In this document: one piece after another, positions 19,692-27,944 of the stretch
How the letters are laid out: each line of letters opens with the position of its first letter
How positions within the stretch are numbered: the first letter of the stretch is position 1
From: Levilactobacillus yonginensis
GTDB lineage: Bacteria > Bacillota > Bacilli > Lactobacillales > Lactobacillaceae
Direction: 5' to 3'
NCBI RefSeq assembly: GCF_964065165.1
Contig: NZ_OZ061549.1
Location: forward strand, 806,001 to 870,000
Length of the DNA stretch: 64,000 nt
Made by a program: the position numbers and the translations under genes
The notes under the pieces: model-generated
What the model was told of the DNA's origin: nothing
The model's input: the letters and a program-made list of their open reading frames with translations, nothing else
Database searches by the model: none

Positions 19692-20327
19692 CTAGCTCTT
19701 GGGTTCGACCCGCAACATCTGATCAGCAATTGATTCGGCAAATGGCATGTCATGAGTGACCACGATTTGCGTCATTCCTTCTTGCTTCAGGTCTAAAATA
19801 ATCTGTTCAACTTCCCGCCGAAGATCAGGATCTAACGCGGAAGTTGGTTCGTCATAGCACAATAATTTGGGATGCATTGCAAGTGCCCGAACAATGGCAA
19901 CTCGTTGTTTTTGACCACCAGACAGTTCGTACGGGAATAAGTCCGCTTTCCCTTCCAAGTTCAACTGATTGAGCAACTGCCGGGCTTCCTTTTCTGCCTC
20001 AGCCGCGGACTTTTTCAGGACCATGGTTGGTGCTAACGTGACGTTCTGCAAAACCGTTAAATTCGGAAACAGCTGAAAATCTTGGAATACAACCCCAATA
20101 ACGGCATCGTTGTTTCGATTAGTGGCTGGATCAAACGCTTCACCGTCTAAGAAAAACGTCCCAGCGTCCACCGTGGCTAGACCGCTGATACACCGGAGTA
20201 AGGTCGTTTTACCGGCCCCAGACGGTCCAACAATCGTCAAGATCTGACCATTTTCAACGGTTAGGTTCACGTCGTCAAGGATAGTCTTACCACCAAATTT
20301 TTTCGTAATTCCTTTAAGTTCTAACAT
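19692..20327 (-). CDS. Amino-acid ABC transporter ATP-binding protein
   Basis: 211 residues, a little shorter than the usual 240 because the C-terminus stops soon after the H-loop. Walker A GPSGAGKTT, Q-loop FQDFQLFPN, signature LSGGQKQR, Walker B LLCYDEPTSALD and H-loop VTHD are all present, so it should be active. It belongs to the polar amino-acid (GlnQ/HisP) group. Gaps of about 15-20 bases to both neighbours indicate one operon. Confidence 0.93.
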   Translation of the reverse strand: MLELKGITKKFGGKTILDDVNLTVENGQILTIVGPSGAGKTTLLRCISGLATVDAGTFFLDGEAFDPATNRNNDAVIGVVFQDFQLFPNLTVLQNVTLAPTMVLKKSAAEAEKEARQLLNQLNLEGKADLFPYELSGGQKQRVAIVRALAMHPKLLCYDEPTSALDPDLRREVEQIILDLKQEGMTQIVVTHDMPFAESIADQMLRVEPKS

Positions 20328-20345
20328 GTTTGACCCATCCTTTCC

Positions 20346-20987
20346 TTAACGCCAATAACTATAGTGCTTTTCCAACCGCTTCAAGACTAACGTGCAAACC
20401 GCCGTCAGAAGCAAGTAGATAACCCCGACCAACAGCATTGGCAACAACGTTACGTCGCGCGCCATGGCCACGTTTCCGGCGCGTAATAAATCACCTAACC
20501 CGATTACGTACACCAAAGACGAATCCTTAACCAGGTTGATAACTTCATTCCCAATCGATGGCAACACAATTTTGACCACTTGTGGAATCACGATTCGCCG
20601 TAACGTTTGCCAGTTCGTTAGCCGCAAAACCCGAGCACTTTCGTACTGACCAACCGGAATAGCTTGTAACCCACCCCGGAAGATTTCGGCGAAATACGCC
20701 GTGTAGTTCAGAATGAAGGCGAAGAGTGCTGCATCGTAACGTTGAAAAACAATCCCCACGATGGGCAGACCATAAAAGACAAAAATTAATTGCAGTAGCA
20801 ATGGCGTCCCCCGCATCAGCCAAACGTAAACGTTGATCAGCCAGGTTAAAGGTTTAAATTTGGTCGTCATTCCTAGACCTACCAGAATTCCTAATGGAAT
20901 TGAGATAATAATCGTCCAGAAGAAGATCGACAACGTCATTCCGGTCCCGGAAATCAGTGATGGTAAAATTTGTTCAACATAGTGCAT
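20346..20987 (-). CDS. Amino-acid ABC transporter permease
   Basis: First gene of the operon, 213 residues, HisM/GlnP family with about five transmembrane helices. The ATPase-docking EAA loop is visible as ESARVLRLTNWQTLRRIVIPQ, here ending one residue past the usual core. The early WLMRGTPLLLQL segment is also typical. ATG at 20987 follows GGAGGAGAA, directly after the double T-box leader. Confidence 0.93.
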   Translation of the reverse strand: MHYVEQILPSLISGTGMTLSIFFWTIIISIPLGILVGLGMTTKFKPLTWLINVYVWLMRGTPLLLQLIFVFYGLPIVGIVFQRYDAALFAFILNYTAYFAEIFRGGLQAIPVGQYESARVLRLTNWQTLRRIVIPQVVKIVLPSIGNEVINLVKDSSLVYVIGLGDLLRAGNVAMARDVTLLPMLLVGVIYLLLTAVCTLVLKRLEKHYSYWR

Positions 20988-21007
20988 AACAATTCTCCTC
21001 CTTTTGC

Positions 21008-21137
21008 CACAAAAAAAGCCCCTTGAGAAGATTTCTCAAGAGGGCGTGTGTACGCTGTGCCACCTCATGTTCTCGACGAGACTCACGCCACGCCGACTCA
21101 ACGAGTTGCCAGCACCGCTGAAGAAGAGAGGGATAAA
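21008..21137 (-). promoter_or_regulatory. Second T-box antiterminator/terminator unit, no Stem I
   Basis: After the first terminator the leader carries another T-box core, AGGTGGCACAGCG (minus strand, ending near 21064). The antiterminator GAGG/CCTC encloses GCGT-ACAC-ACGC, with bulge UGGC. The competing terminator is CCCCTTGAGAAG/CTTCTCAAGGG (about 21019-21044) with seven U residues (21011-21017). A Stem III-like segment (GGCAACTCGTTGAG) precedes it. Only about 75 bases separate the two units, too few for a specifier stem. Confidence 0.75.
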
Positions 21138-21402
21138 AAAAGTCCCCTTAGGTCCAAAGACCTAAGAGGACGATAACATCGTGGTTCCACCTCTGTTTGT
21201 CGTTCTATCACTAAAACGACCTCAGCGAGTTGCAAGCAACTCCAGCGATAACGGGCTACCCCGAACCATCCTACTTGTTTCAGACGGTCAACTCACAGAT
21301 GTGGTTCGACCAGCTAAGACCACCCGTTTCCATCTACCGGGCTTTCTGTCGTCTCTTAATCAGTCTACTCTTCCGTTCAAAGTTTTTTATTTCATTGCCA
21401 AT
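21138..21402 (-). promoter_or_regulatory. T-box riboswitch, probable His specifier, upstream of the transporter
   Basis: A complete T-box leader on the minus strand. Stem I begins near 21380 with an AGTA S-turn motif. Aligned on the valS leader, GAAC is followed by CAC as specifier codon (about 21301-21307), then TGTGAG as in valS. The T-box core AGGTGGAACCACG is at about 21181-21193. The antiterminator is AGAGG/CCTCT around ACGAT-GTT-ATCGT. The alternative terminator CCTTAGGTCC/GGACCTAAGG lies at 21145-21166 with seven U residues at 21136-21142. Uncharged tRNA would allow expression of the transporter. Confidence 0.85.
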
Positions 21403-21431
21403 ATAGTACGAGTTTTTTTGCTCACCGTCAA
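21403..21431 (-). promoter_or_regulatory. Promoter of the T-box leader
   Basis: TTGACG (21426-21431) and TACTAT (21403-21408), 17-base spacer, minus strand, starting in the gap after minD. Confidence 0.75.
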
Positions 21432-21441
21432 CCCCTAATTT

Positions 21442-22248
21442 CTAGCCGCGGTGAAACCAACTGCTGACCCGGTGCCAAAAACCAGTAGATTCCTGATCCT
21501 CAATCTTCATCAGAGGTACGGTTTGACCCTCCAACCGACGGGCCACGTTACGGTAGCCTTGGGAAGCTGGATTGTCAGTCTGCATCACGATTGGTTCACC
21601 CTTGTTAGACGTGGTGATCACCGCGTCATCATCAAAGATAATCCCCAACAACTCGATGCCCAAGTGATGGGTAATCTCATCAATATCCATCATCGATCCG
21701 TCCTGCATCATATTCCGGCGAATCCGATTGATCAGCAGGCGTGGAGCTTCAGTCAGGGGATGTTGTTCTAACAGACCCACAACTCGGTCGGCATCCCGCA
21801 CAGCCGAAATTTCTGGCGTCGTCACAACAATGGCAGCGTCAGCACCCGCTACGGCGTTCATGAACCCCTGCTCGATTCCCGCTGGACAGTCAATTAAAAC
21901 ATAATCATATTCAGGTTTTAACTCGTCAACGATTTCTTTGACTTGTTCAGGATCTAGGGCAGTCTTGTCCGTATTTTGAGCAGCTGGCAACAAGTATAGC
22001 TTGTCGTCAAAACGCTTGTCTTTAACCAGTGCTTGTGGCAACTTTGCCCGACCTTCAGCAACGTCCACAATATCATAAATAATGCGGTTATCGAGGCCTA
22101 AGACCACGTCCAAGTTCCGGAGCCCGATATCCAAATCCATCAGGCAGACCCGCTTGCCCATTAAGGCTAAGGCTGTTCCGATGTTGGCACTCGTGGTTGT
22201 TTTCCCAACACCACCCTTACCAGAGGTGATAACAATTGCTTTTCCCAT
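21442..22248 (-). CDS. minD: Septum site-determining ATPase MinD
   Basis: 268 residues, deviant Walker A KGGVGKTT (11-18), DLDIGLRNLD switch region and YDYVLIDCPAGI Walker B. The C-terminal amphipathic helix (about VSSWFHRG) anchors it to the membrane. With MinC it blocks FtsZ assembly away from midcell. It follows minC with two bases between, so the pair is one unit with mreBCD upstream. No MinE is visible; in Gram-positives DivIVA usually gives polarity. Confidence 0.96.
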   Translation of the reverse strand: MGKAIVITSGKGGVGKTTTSANIGTALALMGKRVCLMDLDIGLRNLDVVLGLDNRIIYDIVDVAEGRAKLPQALVKDKRFDDKLYLLPAAQNTDKTALDPEQVKEIVDELKPEYDYVLIDCPAGIEQGFMNAVAGADAAIVVTTPEISAVRDADRVVGLLEQHPLTEAPRLLINRIRRNMMQDGSMMDIDEITHHLGIELLGIIFDDDAVITTSNKGEPIVMQTDNPASQGYRNVARRLEGQTVPLMKIEDQESTGFWHRVSSWFHRG

Positions 22249-22250
22249 AT

Positions 22251-22922
22251 TTAAATTCCTCCAATCTGGTTATATAACTTCGGATTAATCTTCTTAAGTT
22301 GGCCCAATTTACCATATGACAAGACGTGTAAGTCGTTGACATATGCAATAGTCTGACCAGAATCAGTCAACTGATCTGGTTCAATAATATCAAATTGTTC
22401 TGCGATTCGAACCTGTTGGGCCGATTGAAGATTCCCCATAATCAGCTTGGATTCGTCATCGGGGTACCCTGCTTGGAGAATACCCATAACGTCCCCCATT
22501 GAAAAGATGTTGCCCGTTGTAACCAGCTTGCCGCCCTCATGAATGGTCCCTAAGAACAGGATATCCCCCTTCATGTTGACCTCTTGCCCATTACGAATAA
22601 TCTTACTCAATAAATGAACATTGTCCCGTTCCTTCAATTGCAATGCGTCGTCAACCGTCATAACATTCGCCGAAATCTTGTGGATCTCAAAGCGTGGATA
22701 GTTGGCCACGAGCTGCTCGATACGGGTTCGCTCATCGGCGGTCAGAATTCGATCCTCAGTCAGCACGTCCAAAGAGACTTTGGACGACGCCAACGCTTGT
22801 GGATCAACCTTCAGGTTTTCTAATAATACTTTTAAGTCAACCAGGATTTGGTCTAGACTCGCTGATTGCTTGAGCACCAAATCATAGCCGTTTTGTGTTC
22901 CACGTAATACGGCAGCTTGCAT
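22251..22922 (-). CDS. minC: Septum inhibitor MinC
   Basis: 223 residues from ATG at 22920-22922, preceded by GGAGGG; a longer open frame would overlap mreD. The N-terminal FtsZ-inhibiting domain is less conserved. The C-terminal beta-helix (TIIRNGQEVNMKGDILFLG-type repeats, then GDVMGILQAGYPDDESK) binds MinD. Acts in the cytoplasm at the membrane. Co-transcribed with mreD and minD. Confidence 0.93.
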   Translation of the reverse strand: MQAAVLRGTQNGYDLVLKQSASLDQILVDLKVLLENLKVDPQALASSKVSLDVLTEDRILTADERTRIEQLVANYPRFEIHKISANVMTVDDALQLKERDNVHLLSKIIRNGQEVNMKGDILFLGTIHEGGKLVTTGNIFSMGDVMGILQAGYPDDESKLIMGNLQSAQQVRIAEQFDIIEPDQLTDSGQTIAYVNDLHVLSYGKLGQLKKINPKLYNQIGGI

Positions 22923-22942
22923 AGCTTTCGTTCCCTCCACAC

Positions 22943-23473
22943 CTATTTTAGCCAATTATACACCCAACGGATTGGAAAATATAAAAGGACAAACATTGCT
23001 AAGTTAAAGGCCAACGTTGGCCCTAACGTGTTCACCAAAAAAGTACTTCCCGCCATATCATTCAGATGAATGGCACGACTGGCCACGTAACCTAGCGCTT
23101 CTACAACGGTAATATCAATAAAGTAAATCAATAAACCGCTTAAGAAATTAGGCCGAATGTAAGCCACCATCAACCGGGTCAGGTAAATGACTAAAGGAAA
23201 AATGAAGATATAGATTCCAAAGATTCCCGTATAATACAAATCAAAAATCACTCCGGCAACGGCCGCCCACCGAGCCAACGGCATCTCAAATGCCGATGAA
23301 TCAGCCTCAAAAATAGCACCACACACTAGCCACAAAACCACCAAGTGGCTGACCATAGCTGTTGGCGCTCGAAACATGTGAACACTAAACACTTGGCTAA
23401 TTGCCCCATCGATCAACAGTAAGAAAAATAAACCTACGGGAAAGCCAAAGCGCAACTTAGATAATCGATACAC
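22943..23473 (-). CDS. mreD: Rod-shape protein MreD
   Basis: 176 residues with about five transmembrane helices, starting at GTG 23471-23473 behind GGGGGGAACC. The protein begins YRLSKLRFGF, and FDLYYTGIFGIYIFIFPLV is typical of the family. MreD joins MreC and RodA/PBP2 in the elongation complex. The start lies 14 bases after the end of mreC. Confidence 0.9.
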   Translation of the reverse strand: MYRLSKLRFGFPVGLFFLLLIDGAISQVFSVHMFRAPTAMVSHLVVLWLVCGAIFEADSSAFEMPLARWAAVAGVIFDLYYTGIFGIYIFIFPLVIYLTRLMVAYIRPNFLSGLLIYFIDITVVEALGYVASRAIHLNDMAGSTFLVNTLGPTLAFNLAMFVLLYFPIRWVYNWLK

Positions 23474-23486
23474 GATTGGTTCCCCC

Positions 23487-24338
23487 CTACTGCTTTGTGA
23501 CGGCAACCGTCACAATGTTCAGGTCGCTCAGATCAGTAGCGGGCGTGATGTACAACTTAGTAGACAGACCATAGTCATCGCCACTAGCCTTCGCCACTTT
23601 ACCAACATACAAACCCTTTGGCGTGACGCCACCGAGTCCGCTGGTAACGACCTTATCGCCCTTATTAATTTTGGCCTTTGTGGTGATATTGTTCATCGTA
23701 ATCTGACCGGTTGTTGACTTATAGCCACTCAGCACACCGTTAACGGTGGAACCGGACTTAGTCGTAATCTGAACGGCAAATCGGTTGGCTGTATCATTAT
23801 TGTCCGTAATCAATTCCACTTTAGAATTCGTCTTGTTGACTTCGGCAACTCGACCAATTAAACCAGATCCGGACATAACCGGCATATTCTTCACAATCCC
23901 TGCGGAAGACCCTTTATTGATCACCACTTGGTTTTGCCAAGAAGACGGCGTCCGGGTAATTACTGACGCTGTAACGGCTGAATAGTCCGTCAATGAACTA
24001 TTCAATGAAATTTCTTTTTTGAGTTGTTTGTTTTCTTTAGCTAACGTCTGATCACGCACCTTGGTCTGGGCGAGCTCACTGACTTGTTTCTTCAATTGCT
24101 GGTTTTCTTGGTACGTATTCAGTAACTCTGACAGTGAACTGACAGAACCACTGAGACCGTTAGTTGGGATGGCGACAACGCGGTCCACAAAGCCAACAAT
24201 ATCGTTACCGAATTGTTGCACCAAAGGTGGCGTGGACTTCTTATTCCGAATAGTTACGGATATCGTCATCAAAGCAAAGCTAACAATCACGCAGACAATG
24301 ATGATGACCAGTCGCCGATTGAAAGAAAATTTCTGCAT
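23487..24338 (-). CDS. mreC: Rod-shape protein MreC
   Basis: 283 residues: a short cytoplasmic start, a transmembrane helix (about residues 9-28), a coiled coil (about 65-105, ENQQLKKQVSELAQ) and paired beta-barrel domains (GSSAGIVKNMPVMSGSGLIG; GLGGVTPKGLYVGKV). It organises the elongation complex outside the membrane. It lies 83 bases after mreB, with a hairpin terminator in the gap. Confidence 0.95.
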   Translation of the reverse strand: MQKFSFNRRLVIIIVCVIVSFALMTISVTIRNKKSTPPLVQQFGNDIVGFVDRVVAIPTNGLSGSVSSLSELLNTYQENQQLKKQVSELAQTKVRDQTLAKENKQLKKEISLNSSLTDYSAVTASVITRTPSSWQNQVVINKGSSAGIVKNMPVMSGSGLIGRVAEVNKTNSKVELITDNNDTANRFAVQITTKSGSTVNGVLSGYKSTTGQITMNNITTKAKINKGDKVVTSGLGGVTPKGLYVGKVAKASGDDYGLSTKLYITPATDLSDLNIVTVAVTKQ

Positions 24339-24390
24339 GTTTGACCTCCATCTGATTCGGCATGTTGGTAATTAGCATACCGTCACAATA

Positions 24391-24418
24391 AAGAAGCGGG
24401 AAGCTGCCTTCCCGCTAG
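24391..24418 (-). terminator. Hairpin between mreB and mreC
   Basis: AGCGGGAA (24395-24402) and TTCCCGCT (24409-24416) with a partial U-run (TCTTTATT). Probably a leaky terminator setting a lower level of mreC, mreD and minCD than of mreB. Confidence 0.65.
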
Positions 24419-24421
24419 TCC

Positions 24422-25426
24422 CTATTTTTTCTTCATGACATCGATGCTCTTTAATGATTCACCAGTACCAGCCGCAACACAATCCAGTGGATCGGTAGCA
24501 ATGGATACCGGAACCTTTGTGGCATCAGCAATTACTTCGGATAAGTTCTTCAGTAAAGCGCCCCCACCAGTTAAGACGATCCCATGATCGATGACGTCAG
24601 CAGCAATTTCTGGCGACGTTTCTTCCAAGGTTTCCTTGATAGCGGTAATGACATCCTGAACGGGTTCTTGGATGGCCTTAGCCACATCAACGGCAGATAC
24701 TTCAACACCCTTAGGTAAGCCGGTAATCAAGTCACGACCTCGAATCGTCGTTCCTTCAATGTTTTCAGCATCTTCAACTGAGGCAGAACCAATGTCCATC
24801 TTCAGCTTTTCTGCGGTCCGTTCACCAATTAACAGATTGAAGTTGGCCCGAACGTACGTCGCGATGGCGTCGTCCAGTTTATCACCAGCAACTCGAATTG
24901 AACGACTGGAAACAATTCCGCCTAGGGAAATCGTTGCCACGTCGGTCGTTCCACCACCCATGTCGACAACCATGCTCCCGGTTGGGTCCATGACGGGCAA
25001 GCCGGCACCAATAGCTGCAGCAAATGGTTCTTCGATGACGTAAGCGTCACGAGCACCAGCAACACGGGTTGCGTCAATGACGGCCCGCTTTTCTACTTCC
25101 GTTACACCACTCGGTACGCAGACCATGACGTAAGGCTTACCACTGGATTTACCAACTGTCTTTTCGATGAAGTACTTCATCATGGCAACAGTCGTATCAT
25201 AATCAGCAATAACCCCATCTTTCATGGGCCGAATGGCAACAATACTAGCCGGCGTACGGCCGATCATTGCGCGAGCGTCTTCACCAACGGACACAATTTC
25301 CCCAGACTTTGTGTTCTTGGCGACAACAGAAGGTTCGCGAAGAACGATTCCTTTACCGTCAACATACACAATTGTATTGGCGGTACCTAGATCGATCCCA
25401 ATATTTTTCGTTCCTAATCCGAACAC
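24422..25426 (-). CDS. mreB: Actin-like cell-shape protein MreB
   Basis: 334 residues. Actin-fold phosphate motifs are visible: [13 protein letters not shown] (phosphate 1), [12 protein letters not shown] (phosphate 2) and [12 protein letters not shown] (adenosine). It polymerises along the inner membrane and guides lateral wall synthesis. Start GTG, then FGLGTKNIG. It heads the mreBCD-minCD cluster. A paralogue (mbl) lies at 52126-53130. Confidence 0.97.
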   Translation of the reverse strand: MFGLGTKNIGIDLGTANTIVYVDGKGIVLREPSVVAKNTKSGEIVSVGEDARAMIGRTPASIVAIRPMKDGVIADYDTTVAMMKYFIEKTVGKSSGKPYVMVCVPSGVTEVEKRAVIDATRVAGARDAYVIEEPFAAAIGAGLPVMDPTGSMVVDMGGGTTDVATISLGGIVSSRSIRVAGDKLDDAIATYVRANFNLLIGERTAEKLKMDIGSASVEDAENIEGTTIRGRDLITGLPKGVEVSAVDVAKAIQEPVQDVITAIKETLEETSPEIAADVIDHGIVLTGGGALLKNLSEVIADATKVPVSIATDPLDCVAAGTGESLKSIDVMKKK

Positions 25427-25492
25427 TGTGTTTCATCCCTTCATTGTCAACAAAATTATTAATGGATTTTTGTCTTATTCATTGATAGACGT

Positions 25493-25502
25493 ATTATAAC
25501 AT
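25493..25502 (-). promoter_or_regulatory. Promoter of mreB (extended -10)
   Basis: TGTTATAAT on the minus strand (ATTATA at 25493-25498), about 70 bases ahead of mreB, with no strong -35. Confidence 0.5.
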
Positions 25503-25579
25503 ACCTATCTACGTGAGAACACGTCGTCAAGGTTAAGAATACCGAACTTTTAACGAGAAAGAAATACCTAAAAGTGATT

Positions 25580-26245
25580 TTAATCAGTTTTTAAAGGTTC
25601 TGAGATACTTTGGTCCATTTCGATGGGTAATTGGCCGTTTTCGCGGAGGCTAAAATAGCTACTCAGGCCCACAACAAAGCCATCCAATAGTGGTACACCC
25701 ATCAGTTGGCCGCACTTAGCCAACCGATTCATAAACAACAGGTCGTTTCTCGACGGCGTCGTGTCACCGCTAGGATGATTGTGTGCAACCACCACAGCAG
25801 CTGCACCAGTCACCAGGGCGACCCGAAAAATTTCGCGAGGATGCACGGGACAACTATCTAGTGTTCCTCGAAAAACCGTTTGCCGGTCAATGATTTGATG
25901 CTTGGCATCCAACGCCAGAACCTCCAGTTGTTCCTGTGGTAAGAACCGCAAATCATCCATCAGAGCCTGGCCGATCTGACTACTGGCTTGGACTACTCCC
26001 AGAATCTCACGGGGAGCCCGCTGTGACCAACGCCCCAGGGCCAATGCCTGTAAAAAGGCTTGACGCCGGGGCTGTCCCGCAACATACGCTCGACACTGTC
26101 GTTGACTGGCATAACGTAGGCGGGCGACTGTTTGAAAGTAGTGGAAAAATCGGTCACACTCCTGAACATCGGCCAAGCCTAAGGTGGCTAGTACCCGACT
26201 CACTAGTTGTCGTTCATTCTTAACTGTTACCTGACACCGTTGCAT
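25580..26245 (-). CDS. radC: RadC-family JAB/MPN protein
   Basis: 221 residues. The C-terminal JAMM metal motif HNHPSGDTTPSRND is intact, as are the preceding segment GTLDSCPVHPREIFR and VGLSSYFSLRENG. The N-terminal UPF0758 helix-hairpin-helix part is degenerate (SRVLATLGLADVQECDRF). Its role in repair has been questioned in several species and remains unknown. ATG at 26245; upstream is folC, downstream mreB. Confidence 0.92.
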   Translation of the reverse strand: MQRCQVTVKNERQLVSRVLATLGLADVQECDRFFHYFQTVARLRYASQRQCRAYVAGQPRRQAFLQALALGRWSQRAPREILGVVQASSQIGQALMDDLRFLPQEQLEVLALDAKHQIIDRQTVFRGTLDSCPVHPREIFRVALVTGAAAVVVAHNHPSGDTTPSRNDLLFMNRLAKCGQLMGVPLLDGFVVGLSSYFSLRENGQLPIEMDQSISEPLKTD

Positions 26246-26287
26246 TCTCTCATCCCCTTACAGATTAGCTCCGTAAGAAAGGACGCT

Positions 26288-27604
26288 TTACACGTCGGTC
26301 CCCTTAAAATACTGCCGTACTTCTGAAATAAAATAGAGCGACCCGGTCAGTAAGAGTAAATCTTCTGCTGACATCGTATTCAGAGCCAATTTCAAGCCTG
26401 CCGCCCAGTCCGGAACAACCGTCACCCGGTCATGATCTGCAACCGCCCCTTCCAACTCGAGTGACGTGGCTGCTTGCCGTTTACCGGGGCCTTGGAACTG
26501 TGTCAAAATCAAGTGAACGTTTGGCACATCTAAGAGCGTCTGCACCATTTGTTGATACTGTTTGTCGGCTAACACGGCCAATACAATATACACGTCGTTA
26601 GCCGCAAAGTGTTGCCGTAAGAGCTGCGCCATTTCGATCATCGCTGGTTCGTTGTGTGCCCCATCGATGGCAATCAAGGGTTGTTCATTCAGTCGTTCGA
26701 AGCGGCCTGGCCAAGCCGTGTGTTGCAGTCCCTGACGAACCGTAGCAGTAGTGACCGGCAACTGCCGCAACGTGTGGTAGGTCAAGTAAGCGGTTAGTGC
26801 CGTCGCAGCGTTATCGATTTGATACTGCCCCAAGAGATCAACCTGTAAATGTTGCCAACGGGTCGTGCCAAACACATAAGCGAATCGCTCGCCCCACGCC
26901 GACTCCGGTTGATTCTGGATTGTAAAATCCCGTCCCAAAGCCGTCACCTGAGTTTTCTGACGTTGGGCGGTCTCATCCATAACAGCCAAAGCATCGGCCG
27001 TTAAGCGGCCACAAACCACTGGGACGTGTGCCTTGATGATTCCCGCTTTTTGAGCCGCAATCTTAGGGATAGTGTCCCCCAAAATTTTCATATGATCCAA
27101 GCCAATTGTGGTGATGACTGACACAACGGGCGTAATAATGTTCGTGGAATCATAGAGACCACCTAATCCCACTTCGACCACAACCAAATCGACTGGGTGC
27201 TGGGCAAAATAGCAAAACATCAACGCCGTATCAATTTCGAATTCCGTGGGCCCCTGGTCACCTAATTCTGCATCCAGCTTCGTAACCACCGGTTCAATCT
27301 GGTTGACCATCGCCAATAGATCTAAATCACTGATGGGTACGCCGTTCGTGCTGATTCGTTCATTGAACCGAGTAATGAATGGTGACGTAAACGTGCCTAC
27401 CGTTTGCCCGTCTGCCATAAACAGGTCCCGTAAAAAGGCCACCGTGGACCCCTTGCCATTCGTTCCGGCGACGTGGATCATTTCTAACTTATCTTGTGGG
27501 TCACCCAGCAATCGCATGAACTCACGCATCCTTGTCAGCGTCGGCTTCTTTTTAAACCGATCACGACCATGAATAAACTGTAAAGCTTCGGTGTACGTCT
27601 TCAC
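26288..27604 (-). CDS. folC: Folylpolyglutamate synthase / dihydrofolate synthase
   Basis: About 438 residues. P-loop VAGTNGKGST, Mur-ligase central motif FEIDTALMFCYFA, substrate loop LGGLYDSTNI and C-terminal VLAVLADKQYQQM fit FolC, which adds glutamates to folates in the cytoplasm. The frame is open upstream, but GTG at 27602-27604 (or the adjoining TTG at 27605-27607) with GGGAGG close ahead gives the family N-terminus KTYTEALQFIHGRDRFKKK. Confidence 0.94.
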   Translation of the reverse strand: MKTYTEALQFIHGRDRFKKKPTLTRMREFMRLLGDPQDKLEMIHVAGTNGKGSTVAFLRDLFMADGQTVGTFTSPFITRFNERISTNGVPISDLDLLAMVNQIEPVVTKLDAELGDQGPTEFEIDTALMFCYFAQHPVDLVVVEVGLGGLYDSTNIITPVVSVITTIGLDHMKILGDTIPKIAAQKAGIIKAHVPVVCGRLTADALAVMDETAQRQKTQVTALGRDFTIQNQPESAWGERFAYVFGTTRWQHLQVDLLGQYQIDNAATALTAYLTYHTLRQLPVTTATVRQGLQHTAWPGRFERLNEQPLIAIDGAHNEPAMIEMAQLLRQHFAANDVYIVLAVLADKQYQQMVQTLLDVPNVHLILTQFQGPGKRQAATSLELEGAVADHDRVTVVPDWAAGLKLALNTMSAEDLLLLTGSLYFISEVRQYFKGTDV

Positions 27605-27607
27605 CAA

Positions 27608-27864
27608 ATTTAAAACCTCCCGATTTGTCACTGCCCTCCAGTTTAGCAGATTCCATTTGAAAAAGAACGCTAGAATACTGTTAATCTTTGGCAAAAAATT
27701 ATTGGACCCATAATTCCTACCAACGGTCCTTTGACAACCAGACATCGGTGATTATCAGATAATTAAGTCACCTCACTAATCAGCGGTTACTTACGAAATT
27801 TAGCTAAACTGGTTGACAAATTCTTCACTAATTTCGTTAGTTTAGGTAGACGGACCTGACTACA
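27608..27864 (-). other. folC-valS intergenic region
   Basis: No gene recognised. An imperfect inverted repeat, CGAAATTTAG (27794-27803) with CTAATTTCG (27828-27836), lies within AT-rich DNA. TAAACT (minus strand, near 27645) may be the folC -10, without a good -35. Confidence 0.4.
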
Positions 27865-27903
27865 CAAAAAACGATGCGGTTCCCCATCAGAGAAACCGCA
27901 TCG
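27865..27903 (-). terminator. Terminator after valS
   Basis: An 11-bp perfect stem, ACGATGCGGTT (27871-27881) with AACCGCATCGT (27893-27903), and six U residues at 27865-27870 on the minus strand. Confidence 0.9.
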
Positions 27904-27944
27904 TCATCAAGCCCACTCACCGATCAAAATCGATTCAAGGTATT

